Shown here: piece after piece, positions 53,768-64,000 of the stretch
Layout of the letters: each line of letters opens with the position of its first letter
Numbering within the stretch: the first letter of the stretch is position 1
Assembly: GCA_016584495.1 (NCBI GenBank)
Contig: WAID01000009.1
Location: forward strand, 3,968,001-4,032,000
Direction of reading: 5' to 3'
Source of the DNA: Celoporthe dispersa
Lineage: Eukaryota > Ascomycota > Sordariomycetes > Diaporthales > Cryphonectriaceae
Length of the DNA: 64,000 bases
Notes under the pieces: generated by a model
The model's input: only the letters and a program-made list of their open reading frames with translations
Database searches by the model: none
Told to the model about the DNA's origin: nothing
Position numbers and translations under genes: made by a program

Positions 53768-55297
53768 CTAGTACGGCGGGTTGTTTCCGTACTGGTGACC
53801 CGAGTGGCCCGCAGGCAGCCCCTGGCCGTACGACGGCTGCTGCGGATACTGGCCCGGCGGCGGTGGGTAGTATCCTCCGCCTCCTCCGCCTCCTCCTCCC
53901 TGCTGTCCGCCATATGACGGCGGCTGCTGGTGGTGTTGGCCGAACCCTCCACCGCCGTGGTGTTGCGGGGAGCCGTAAGGATTGCCAGGACCCTGCGGCG
54001 GGCCCGGGGGCGGCCCGTACTGATGCGGCGGGGGCTGACCGTATTGTGGATGCTGCGGCGGGCCTGGGTAGCCGTGCTGCCCTCCTCCACCCTCGTACTG
54101 GTTCGGCGGCGGCGGAGGGAAGCTCGGTGTGCCGTGCTGCTGCTGCTGTGGCGCGTGGCCGTAGGGGTTGGGAGGCTGCTGGGAGGGAGCCTGGTAGGAC
54201 GGTGTCGAGTGAGGGGGGGCATTGGACGCAGGCGTGTGGTACGACGGTGGCGGCTGCGACTGGGGAGTATGCGCCTGGCCCGCAGCTTGGTGTTGAGGCA
54301 TTCCGGACGGCTGGTACGACGCTGGAGGCGCCGAACCGCTGTAGCCTCCTTGCTGGCCCGCGTTCGAGTATCCGTAGTTCTGGCCCTGCGGTCGAGCATC
54401 TGGTGTCAGCCGTGCAAGGTCCCCACTGGTACGCCCGCAGGCTGGCCGTGGTTCGTGGTTGGGTCTTCCCCGTCCGCCCTTCAGCTTACCGATGACTGCG
54501 ACTGTCCTCCAAACATGTGCGCGACCCCACCCATCATGGATCCTGCCAGGCCTCCCGAGCTTGAGTGCTGCGCCGCCTGCCCGCTGTGGTAGTTCTGTGG
54601 CTGCTGCTGCTGCTGCGGCTTGTTTCCGGACGAGAAGAGGTTCGACGCCAGCTGGCCGACGAGCTTGCCTCCCAGGCCACCTGATCCGGACTGTCCTGAC
54701 GAGCCGTGGCTGCCGGAGGATCCGCTGTGTGTAAGGCCGCTGAAAACCTGGCTTGCGAGACCGCCGAGGTTGTTAGAGTTGCCGTGGCTGCTGCTCTGTT
54801 TGCCGCCGAGCAGTGCGTTCATCGCCATGGTCTGTTCAGGAAGAAGGGGCCGGTCAATCATTTAGTCTGCCTCCCCGCCTGCCGCGAACAGGGAGGGGCG
54901 AGTGACGCCCGAGGAGTGGTGATGATATTTGCTTACCCCCAGGCCCCTCTCGCCGGACGGGCCGTCGCCCACGCTCTCCCCTCGTTCCGCCGTTCTCGTC
55001 GGGCATGACAGGTTCCATCCTGCCGTCCGCGTGCTTGACGGTCTGGGTGCCATCCGGGTGGGTGATGAGCTCGGGCTCGCCCGCGCCGGGAACGCCGTAG
55101 GGGTGGTCGAGGTTCGAGGCAGGCGTTCCGCCCACGGGAGCGGCGTCGGTAGGGACCTCCCACTGCGAGACACCGGTCGACAGCTGGACATAGTAGTACT
55201 TCTTGCTCTTGGAGTCCCACTGCGCGATCCAGCCTGGAGGTAGATGGGGTGGAGCTTGCGTGGGGCCCTCGCCGCCCGGCGAGCCTGGTCCCGACAT
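53768..55297 (-). CDS. WW-domain protein with Gly/Pro/Gln-rich tail
   Basis: Exons are 54937-55297, 54490-54831 and 53768-54385, with introns at 54832-54936 and 54386-54489. An N-terminal WW domain (about residues 19-48) has W23 and W46, a YYY core at 34-36 and the ending QWEVP, so it should bind Pro-rich ligands. A conserved middle block reads DGPSGERGLG-TMAMNALLGG, followed by Ser/Gly-rich sequence. The C-terminal half (PY, QQ, GGG and PPP rich) is disordered and prion-like in composition. Exon 1 has one base too many near 54987-54991 (frame change between DENG and ERGESVGDG). Removing it gives 120 codons for exon 1 and 439 residues overall. The function is unknown; fungal relatives are annotated only as WW-domain proteins. 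Confidence 0.85.
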
Positions 55298-57424
55298 GGC
55301 TGACGGAGGCTATCGAGAGAAAGATGCAGGAGGTAGGTAGACTGTGTCTGGTATAGGAGAAGAGGGTAGGAGGAGGAGGAGGAGGAGGATATCTGCACGC
55401 CCGCAGGGTCGGGTCGGGTCGGGTCACGTCGAGGGTCCCAAGAGTGCTGAGCCACGCTGGCAGGCTGTGCTCTGTTATTCGGAGCAGAGCACCACAGTTC
55501 AATCTCCAAGCGGCTGCAGCAGCTGCTCCAGGACCAGGTGACTGACTGACTGACTGGCTGACTGCTGTGATGTGATTGCGAGGCAAAGGTGTGATGCCCA
55601 ATCCCCAGGCGGGAGAAGATGGGATGGGGTGTCGCAATCACTGCTACAGGGCCGCAAAAGAGTGGATCAAGAAATCGGCGGGGTGGTGCTGAGTAAACCC
55701 TGTAGGGTGGGTGGTGCCTAAAAGTAACGAGAGCTGGTGGTGATAAGCTGATAAGAAAGAGGTGCTTCCCTGCTCGGGCCCTGTCCTGGTGAGCGCATTC
55801 AGCGCTGGGGGGAAGATGTATTCCAGAGGCAGGAAACGTAAAGAAGAGCAGAAAAGACGGAGCACAAAGCAGCCTCCTAGTAAATACAAAGTATTCAAGA
55901 CCTACCTCTCTCTCTCTCTCTCTCTCTCCCTTTCCTTGGCTGAGAATTGGTGTGTGTGAGAGGCGCAGACCAAGAAAACACAGCCCCACTACGAAGGCTG
56001 AACCAGCGCAAACGGTCGAGGTGACCTCAGCGAGGGGCCACATCCCAACAGGGCATACTCAGGCCAATGCCAGTGTAAGGTGGCGGCCTCTTTCCCGAAA
56101 AAGTCAGCAGATTCCACGACACACCACCAGCTCTTAGGAGCAGTTCAGCTAGGCAACAAGAGACAAGCTCAGACCAGAGGGATGAGCCTCGAGAGGTCCC
56201 GCCACAGGGCAGCCCTAGAGCCTTCTGTGGAATGACCTGCTCGGGAGAGTCGTCGTGATATGCCCTCCCTCCACCTAGATCCTGTACCCTTGAGGCTAAG
56301 GAATCTGCGTTTCCAGCAGTGACGAGGGCGGCTTAGAGAGGGTCATGTTGTGGATAGTAGAGATGGTATTAGCAAACAATAGTATCAGGGGGAGTTAGCC
56401 AGCGCCTCAAGGACAGGAAGACCAGAGCCCCGATCCAACAAAACTGCGGCAATGAACCTTAATCCTCGATTGGCTTTTGGGACACCCGCGGGCGACACGA
56501 TCTGCTATGGCCCGTCCCCCATGTCGACACCACACCGCAGGCCTAAAATTTCTCATTAGAACCGCAGAGGGGATGAGATGGCAAGATGAAGTCCCATCGG
56601 CAGAGGTGTTTATGTAGAGTGCCCAGGACAGTATCAAGCTCAAATAAACCCAACGAGTCCCCTGAACAAACTTGCTAGAAAAGAAAGAAAAAGAAAGAAA
56701 GAAAAACAAAAAAAAGGCTGGCCTGCCTACTGGCCCGTACGAGAGAGGAGGTCATCATGAACAAGAAAGGACATAGAAGACACGATACGAGATTGAACCG
56801 TCATCCTCCCACCAAACAGCACGAGAAAATGGTGGGCGTGTGTCAAGGGGCGGGAGTGCCGGCCGAGCCCAGCTCGAGGACGTCCCTTCATTCCTTATCC
56901 CACCCCTCATCCCTGACTGGCGATCATCTATTAAAAAAAGAAAACTCAATCTTGACACACTTCAGACGAAACACCCTCTACCAACGTTCGCGAGAAACAC
57001 ACACAGACGTCTCACAAAACGGAACAAGAAACGAGATACTCTCTCAAAAAGTGCCTTGAAGCCACGCTCACGAAATAATGTCTACTTTAACAACTACTGA
57101 CTATGTGCAAGAAGGAGGGGGGTGGTATCCGCCGCTCCCCATATAAAAAAAACAAGAAAGGTCTCGCTCTCTCCCTTAGATCAAGGGATATTTTGGGAAT
57201 TTTTTCTCGAATCCCGTATCTCCTCCATAGATCCCTTTTTCCCCTTCCTATGAACAAAAGAAAAAAAAGGGTTTTTTTTCTGGAGATACAGAGGATCCAA
57301 AAAAAAAAAAAAGATTGTTGTGTCACTGTCATGGTCATCGTACCAAGGCCCCGGGGGAATATTTACACATCCACACATTCCACACTACCTTGCTCTCCCT
57401 CTCACGCCACTAAGAAAGGATGAC
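55298..57424. promoter_or_regulatory. Spacer upstream of the WW gene, downstream of the secreted protein
   Basis: 2.1 kb between two minus-strand genes. It contains four GGGTC units (about 55406-55426), GACT tandem units at about 55541-55561, and a CT tract at about 55909-55928. No conserved ORF is seen. Confidence 0.45.
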
Positions 57425-59015
57425 TTAGTGGAGCTGGGCGAAGCGGCGCATGGGGGCGCCGGTGCCGCTGGGGAAAGCGCCGGAGTTGGTAGGGTAGGGG
57501 CGGCTACCGTTGGCACCACCAGTGACGGCGGGAACGACGGCTGTAAAGAGAAGGCCTGGTCAGCAAACCTGGTGTGTGTTGTTGCGAGGTCTTGTGGATC
57601 ACGCTGGGAAGGGGATCGTGCAAGGTCTACTTACTAGCAGTGACAGTCTCGTCAGGGCAGGAGTCGTCATCACCAGAGTCGTCGGCAGAGTCATCGCCAT
57701 CATCACCCTCATCGTCACAGGTGTCGTCGTCGGCGGTGGTGGTGGCGGCGGCGGCGGCAGACTCGGTGGTGGAGGCGACGGCAGAGGCAGCAGCGACAAC
57801 GACACCGGTGTTGTCGGCGGCGGCGGTCATGGTCACGTAGACGGTGGAGGCGGCCTCGGTGACGGTGACGGTGGAGCCAGAGCAGTCGCAGGTGTCGGAG
57901 CCGGACGAGGAGTCGTCGGAGCCGGAGCCGGAGCTGGAGCTGGTGCCGGTGGTGCCGACGGCAGAGTTGCCAGAGGCCTCGGCGCCGGCCACGGAGGTCA
58001 GGGTGGCGGTGACGGTGCCGGTGGAGTAGAAGGTGGTGGTGGAGGTGCCCTCGGTGGTGGTGTTGCCCTCCTCGTCAGAGCCGGTGCCGGCAGCGGAGGA
58101 GCCCTCGGTGGAGGTGGCCTCGCTGGCGGTGATGACGACGGTGGAGGTGACGGGGATGGAGGAGACGTAGGTGCTCATGGAGGTCGAGGTGATGACCTGG
58201 ACGTTGTTGCCGGAGCCCGAGCCGGCGCCGGACTCGGTGACGGTGATGGTCACGGGCACGGCCGAGGTCATGGTGCTCAGCACGGTGCTGACGATGGTGC
58301 TGGTCTCCTCCTCGCACGTGTCGTCGCTGGCGGTCGAGGACGCGACGCCCACGGCGGCGGCGGTGGTGACGGTGGAGTTACCGCTGGGGCCGACGGTAGG
58401 GTAAGGGGCCGCGACCGAGCCGGAGGCCGCACCAGCGCCCGAGGGAGAGGAGCCCTTTCCGCCGGCGGCGGGAGAGCCAGTGCCCGAGGGCTTCGCACCA
58501 CCGCTGAGGGCGCTGCTGCCGGAGGGCGAGCTCTCGCCGACGGGGCTGGACCCGCTGGTCTCGGCGGCAGGGCTGGCACCGCTGGTGACGGCAGGGACGG
58601 CAGAGGAGGAGGCGGCGGCGGCGGCGGTGGTGGAGGCGGCCAGGGTGACGCCGGTGATGCCGCCCGTGGCAGCCGCGGAGATGACGCTGGAGGAGATGGC
58701 CTCGGCGGCGGTGACGGGGCAGATGGTGGTGGTCAGCTCGATCACGTCGGTGGCGGTCACGGTCTCGACAGCCTCAGGAGAGGTGGCGGCGAGGGCGGAC
58801 AGGGACGAGGAGTCGGCCGGGCAGTTGGTGATAGAGGCGGCACAGCTGAGGACGGTGTGCACCGAGGTGGTCATGACGGTCAGGGTGGTGACCTCCTCGG
58901 CGGCAGACGTCGTCTCGTTCTGGCGGCGGTAGTTGAAGTGAGGGTGGCGGGGGTGGTTGGCAGAGGCCGAGGCCATGGCGGCCAGGGCCAGAGACGCGAG
59001 AACGGCGGACTTCAT
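57425..59015 (-). CDS. Secreted Ser/Thr/Ala-rich protein (adhesin-like)
   Basis: Exon 1 is 57635-59015, the intron is 57541-57634 (GTAAGT donor) and exon 2 is 57425-57540, giving 498 residues. A clear signal peptide (MKSAVLASLALAAMASASA) is followed by a small Cys-containing region (VHTVLSCAASITNCPADSSS) and DVIELTTTICPVTAAEA, a pattern common in fungal cell-surface proteins. Long Ser/Thr/Ala/Val repeats then alternate with acidic patches and paired Cys (DTCEEE, DTCDCSG, DDDTCDDEG, DDSCPDE). Heavy O-glycosylation is expected. The C-terminus (exon 2, ending GAPMRRFAQLH) has no hydrophobic GPI signal, so the protein should be secreted or wall-bound, not membrane-anchored. It is not a recognised enzyme. 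A 5-kb gene-free region lies upstream. Confidence 0.8.
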
Positions 59016-62000
59016 CTTGTCTTTTTTCTTGTTTTCTTCTCAGGCTTTCCAGACAGAAACACTTCCTTCTGGGATTCTTCTTCGGCACAGAGTGAGGGAG
59101 AGAGAGAGAAAGATCGTGGGTATTTGCTGATCAGCGACAGTGAATGGAAGTCAATTCCGCGGGAGGGCAGACACAGTTGCACACTCCGTTAAAGAAAGTC
59201 AGGTAGTTGGAAAGGGAGCGAGTGTAGCTAAGCTGCGGTTTGCTTGCTTGCTGGAAAGAGACGCTTGGTTCAAAAGAATGACGAGGAGATCGATCAAGAA
59301 GGTTGGTCAGGCTCCGAGTTGGGTGAGGAGAGAGGGAAAGGGAATTATACAAGTTGGTCTCGAGGAAGGCCGTCTGCCCTTTTAGAGGTGGTAGGCGCCT
59401 GCAGGAGGACCAAAAGGTCGTGTGGGACCCAGGACCAGATCCTCTCTCCCCTCCCCGGCCATGGGCTCATTTGATGTCACCCCAGCAAATTCGATGAGGA
59501 GCCCACTCCAGCTCTGGGTGACCCATGATGCCTGTCGGGAGGGGGCCTGGACAAGAAAGAGAGCAAAGCCACCCGCTCTGGCCAGCGTCACGCTGGGGGG
59601 AAGGGGAGGGAGGGTGGTAAGGGGAGGAGGGCATGAGGACCGTGGGCGTATCCCTCCCTCCACCCCTTCCCTCCCCAGCGAGCACCGCCTGTTGGGAGTT
59701 GCCGCCTCGCCCGTCGCCGTACAGGTGAGTGACCCTTAATCAAGCTCAGGATCCACACTGCCTGGACCAGGACTGCATGGTGATCCAGTTGCGCCGCCTG
59801 CTGCCGTGGTCAAGAAAAGAAACAGAGAGAAAAAACAGGACATGGGTAGCCGCTCACCAGAGGAGCCGGGGGGGGGGCCCTTGAGCAGATTCAGGGGCAG
59901 ATGCAGGTACGGGCGCTGAAGATGGGTGACATTGATCCAACCACCGCCCTCCGTCTGTTCCTGGATTTGGGACAACGACAAGGATCGAACCAGGGGTGGG
60001 TGCAAGGATTGGAGGGGGGCTCCATCGCCGAGGGGGGAGGAGGGGGTGGCCGTGAGATGGTAGAGTGACCCAGAGGTGTGTGTGCAGAGGATCTTGGTCC
60101 CCTCCTTTTTGGTCTCGATCAACCTGTCCGTTTACCATAGTGGTTTGTGTTCGGATGATTTGCCCGCAAGAGCTGTGCCGTGACCTGACGATCCGTCGAG
60201 CATCCCGTCCTCAATCCCGTCGAGGTGGCTGAAGTGTGCTCCAGCGGCCCCGTGTCTTTTTCTTCTTCTTTTTTTTTCTCTTACTCTTTCATGACGCCAT
60301 GCCATGCCATTAAGGTTCAGGTCGGTGGTGGACGGCCAGCCAGGTCCCCTCCTCGCCCCTCTTCCTCCTCTTGTCTCTGCACCATGGAGGCAGGATGCAT
60401 CAGCGACATTAGTGGGAGTATTTCAGGATGAGCTGGAAAACGCCACACAGCACCAAAAAAACGGGGGGCGGGCTCATCCGCCGGTCAGCGATCTCCTCTG
60501 CAGCCGATCCTTTTCTTTTCCCTTTTTTTTTTTTTGGCCCATTCTTCCAAAAGGCCTAGGCCAGCAGAGACCAGCCAGCGACGTTCGAACAAAGTTTGGC
60601 CCACGCGCAGCACTGAAAAAAAAAAGAATTAAAGCCACAACCCGTCCCCCCCTTCCCAGTCGCCACGACCACGTTTCTCCCACGGGCCCTAGTGCGCGCC
60701 GTTGTGTCTCGCAGATCTCTGTTTCCTAGGCGGCTGGGTAAACCATTGGTGCATGTGCTGCCGTGTGCTCGCGGTAGTGCTCGTTCTACCGTGTGCATCC
60801 GTGGGCGGCTAGCAGCAGCAGCAGCAGCAGCAGCAGTAGCAGCCATATCACACATATGCCGGGTACTATGATCGTAGTGAGGCGTTTGCGATGGCGACCT
60901 GCGTCCGTGCATGTATTGTCCTGTCCTGTCCTGTCCTGGCTGTGCCCCTTCGCTGACAATCGATGGGACTGGCCTTCGGTACCGAGGACCTGTTACCCCC
61001 CTCCCCAAGCCAGAGCGAGATTGGCGCGCAGGCGGGAGCGAGATGAGTGGGCCCTCCCTCCCTCCTATTTTCCCAGCTCTGCCAGACCCCTCCAGCAGCC
61101 ACTCGACTCCCACCCAGCCGCGAAGCCGTCAGGCCTTGTTGCCTGTCATCCAGGCTAAGAGAAGAGGCGAACGCCGCACCAGTGGATGACAGCGGGACGG
61201 CGGACGGGTTTCGTTCGGTCCTGGTCTGAGCTGAAGAGAGCCCAGTGGCCCGGCGGCCCCCTTCGTAGCGCCGCCCAGAGCCGCCGCAGTCCGGCTGGAG
61301 CATAGAAAACTAGGAGCTGGTAACGTTGTGCGCTTGCTGGCTGGCTTGCTGCTGCCCAATGCCCTCTCGTCTAGGTTGTCGATATGATAGATAGATTGAT
61401 GGTCATTTGATAATTCTTTTATCCAGAGGAAGAAGATTGGCGACTTCTCGATCCATAGCTGATCTCTTGGTCTAGAAGCCCTAATAGACCAAGGTGCTTC
61501 ACCACTGGCCTCCGTCTGATCTGTGACAAAGTTTGTTTGTTGGCTCGACACCGCCGATCCATAGCATCTCTTGTAGGTAGGGGGGGGGGAGGGGAGGTCC
61601 ACACCTGGATCGGGAGATTGATGACGAGAAACAAAAAGAGAACAGAAAAGCTTGGCCTCTCGGTAGCAATCTCTGATCGGCATACCTTGTTTTTTTTTTC
61701 TCTCTTCTCTTTTCCTTTCCTTCCTTGTGCTGCACCATGAACGTCGTGAAGCTTCTTTGCTGTCAGTGCTTGTCTGTGCGGGCCTGTTCGCCATAGCCAG
61801 AAGCTGGTTCGATGCCTGTTAATGCCACCAGGGAGGGTGCCTCTTGCCCAACTGGAGGAGGAGGCTGAAGACCTGTCGAGATTTCCAGGACCCCCCGAGA
61901 GAGAGCGTTTAGAGGGCCTGTACAGGCTAGCAGGGTTGAAAAGGAGGTGTGGTGTTTCACGACCCAGGCCCTGCTGCCTGTCATTGGTGGGTGTCGAGAT

Positions 62001-62070
62001 GAACTACCCCCATCAGGAATCTCCTCACCCACGCCCCTTCCTTGCCTCTCTCTTTCCCATTTATCCTCGC

Positions 62071-62101
<31 letters not shown>

Positions 62102-64000
62102 GGTGTGTGTGTGCGTGTTCTGCCAGGTACCTCAGTACATGCTACGTGCCATGCAACCATGCATCGTTACGCTCCCAAGGAGAGGGAGAAACCTGCCAAC
62201 CTGCTCAGCCTCCCGCCGCGCAGCGCCAGAGTTGCCATGCCATGGTTTTGCGAGATTGGAAGGGTCCACCGCAACGCCGAGGGGGGGTGGGAGATGGAAC
62301 TGGAACCCCCCCTTCCCTCTCCTCTCCTCACTCTGCACCCTCATCTGACGACGACAGGCATCATCACTGCAGAAGCTTGCTCGCTGGCTCGGAGGTGGAG
62401 GGGGGGTGTTTGTGCGGTATTAAAAACCTCGGAGATGATGATGACAACAGCCTGCTCAAGCGTTGTTTGAGACATATTGTCCCGAGCGGAGGGGCGATGC
62501 TCGAGGCAAAAGGTCTAAAAGGAGCCCTCATCTCGCTTTTACTTACGCAACCACCTGGGCCACATAACACAACCCCGGTGAGGATGATTTGCTGAATTAA
62601 AAGGAAGGGCCCTTGCTTTGATTGATCGATCGGTGATGATGCGGCTTGCTGGTCGAGATCCCCGACCCCTCCAGGCCGGCTCCCTCTGGGACGGTGGGCG
62701 TGCCCAATAGTACCTGTTGGGATATTACCCGCCGCGTGTTCCTGTTGCGAATGAAGGAGACGGATTGTGGGAGGATGACGAAGAGCGCACCATGGCGGGC
62801 TTGTCTTAAATCTTTTCTCTCTACTGATATTTGTTTGCCCTCACTACCTACTGCTGTGAAAAGAAATGTACCGGAATGTGTAGGTTTCTATAATGTGTGC
62901 CCGTCACCACATACCCACCGATCTGGCCCTCAATTTTTTTGTATTTTATTTTTTATTTTTTTCATACTTTTTTTATTTTTCTCCTCCTTCTTCTTTTTCT
63001 CGTCTCTTTGTCCATGACTCCTCAGGCCTCCCCCGTCTGGCGGCAGCCGACAGAAACACCATGACTTTCCTGACCGCCCGTTGCGCGCCAAGCCAGCCTA
63101 TTTTACGATATAGGCGCGACCTCAGCCTCGGCCCATCTCCGACGTTTAAAAAAAAAGATAAAAGAAAATAAAAAAAGTCGACCACCCAACTGAGGCTGGA
63201 GTCCCTTTCTCGCCGTCTGCCTACCTGCACCAACGGCGACCATTTTCCACCTTGAACCAACGGAAGGGGACTGTTGGTCTGTTCTCCTCAGACGGACACC
63301 GCCTTGCCCTGGGGCCTGGACGGACGTTCGTTTTCGGGATGTGAGACCTACTATTGTAGCTGCTAGTACCACAGCACTATTGGCACACCGTCCAGCGCAG
63401 CAAGAGAAGGACACGGGCTTTCCCTGTTTTCCCCTTCCTCCTTGGCGGTGTGTTCAGCTGGACGCACGCACCCTAGGCTTCCTTCCTCCTGGCCCTTGGG
63501 GGAAAGGAGTTCCGGACACGAGCTCCTCCTGTATCCCGATGTCTCGTCGCGTCTTGATACGAAGCAGGCCGCCACATATGACATGTGAGAGGGAATCCCC
63601 GACCCCCTCAGCTCCGGAGATCAGTCCTCTCTCTAGGAAATATCCACCATCCGATTTGTCGCCGAACCCAGTCATTGGTCGTACTATGTATGTACTTGTC
63701 TTCTTCCCGAGAAGCTGCTTGCTTGCTTGCTTGCCTTGCTGGTGGTGCTTGGCTGTTCCACTGCGAAACAGGTAGTTTTTAATTACAGGGCGGGATAGAC
63801 TGGAAAATCCCCGAGGCCTCTGTGCATGATGCATGCATGCTTCCCATGAACCAAAACAAGCATCCCGTGGCAAGCCCTAGATTGTTTCCTCCCGAGAGGC
63901 CGAGGCGGGTCAATGGTTGCGCTTGACCTGAAACCTGCCCTGGCGGTTCTACTATTACGTCCTTATGCTGGCTCTGGGTCGGGTGGGTTGTGCTAGCTAG
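59016..64000. other. Long gene-free region at the right end
   Basis: 5 kb with no supported gene on either strand. It contains (AGC)n at about 60811-60835, CTGTC tandem units at about 60918-60936, a T run at about 62080-62102, and further T/C tracts (60260-60280, 62936-63000). The part just right of 59015 should be the promoter of the secreted protein. The remaining ORFs are short, low in complexity and without motifs. Confidence 0.45.
60811..60835. repeat. (AGC)n microsatellite
   Basis: About eight AGC units followed by a TAGC variant, outside any supported CDS. Directly visible. Confidence 0.9.

Noticed and set aside
55406..55426. GGGTC tandem units as telomere-like sequence
   Set aside because: The unit is not TTAGGG, there are only about four copies, and it lies upstream of an ordinary gene.
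57510..59192. 560-codon Gly-rich plus-strand ORF
   Set aside because: It is the antisense shadow of the Ser/Thr/Ala-rich secreted protein, whose signal peptide and splice sites lie on the minus strand.
61756..61850. GGTTCGATGCC segment as a possible tRNA T arm, and the minus-strand GIEPAS-type frame
   Set aside because: The stem has a mismatch and no other arms fit. The frame has no start context or homologous pattern.
1..64000. Possible CRISPR arrays or a bacterial mobile element
   Set aside because: Repeats present are microsatellites without unique spacers, and the genes are eukaryotic with introns. Nothing supports a prokaryotic system.

Overview
This 64 kb window is nuclear DNA from a filamentous ascomycete, most likely a Sordariomycete. 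The signs are short introns (57 to 176 nt) with GTRNGT-type donors and CTNAC-type branch sites, GC-rich coding regions, long gene-poor spacers full of microsatellites and CT tracts, and a gene set typical of that class (a NUC-2/PHO81 protein, an HSF1 with its usual Sordariomycete N-terminus, a mitochondrial PPR-like protein with the characteristic MQ.LWSRAAQA start). I see no bacterial genes, CRISPR array or intact transposon. I support 18 good protein-coding genes, one or two weak ones, one intron-containing tRNA-Leu(UAG), and a decayed stretch at about 2.9-4.9 kb.

Layout. 0-10 kb: CTF8 (-), a CmcJ/AsaB-type oxygenase-like gene (+), a scrambled relic zone that includes a second copy of the V-ATPase B C-terminus, VMA2 (-), and the spliceosomal cyclophilin CWC27 (+). 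10-22 kb: HSF1 (+) behind a long leader, an arrestin-domain gene (-), and a PPIL3-type cyclophilin (+). 22-34 kb: tRNA-Leu with intron, an AT-richer island, SEN54 (+), a small ORF, and a fungal-specific protein with an internally duplicated unknown domain (+). 34-39 kb: ZPR1, an RNase P/MRP Rpr2-like protein and a CZIB/DUF866 protein (all -). 39-48 kb: the PPR-like protein (+) and nuc-2/PHO81 (+). 49-56 kb: a peroxisomal ABCD half-transporter (-), a PGA1-like ER protein (+) and a WW-domain protein (-). 57-64 kb: a secreted Ser/Thr-rich protein (-) and a long gene-free stretch.

This is mostly housekeeping sequence. There is no secondary-metabolite cluster or defence island. Several neighbours act on RNA (CWC27, PPIL3, SEN54, the Rpr2-like protein and a tRNA that needs SEN54 for maturation), but they are not arranged as an operon. 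Four head-to-head pairs (CTF8/oxygenase, VMA2/CWC27, CZIB/PPR, ABCD/PGA1) probably share promoters.

Six otherwise conserved genes carry eleven single-base frame breaks. Most lie at G or C runs, and the repaired exon lengths always sum to a multiple of three, so I read them as assembly indels and not as pseudogenes. The biologically most interesting items are the duplicated VMA2 tail, the duplicated-domain nuclear protein, two GC-AG introns, a stop-free 57-nt intron in VMA2, and a T-stem mismatch in the tRNA-Leu.
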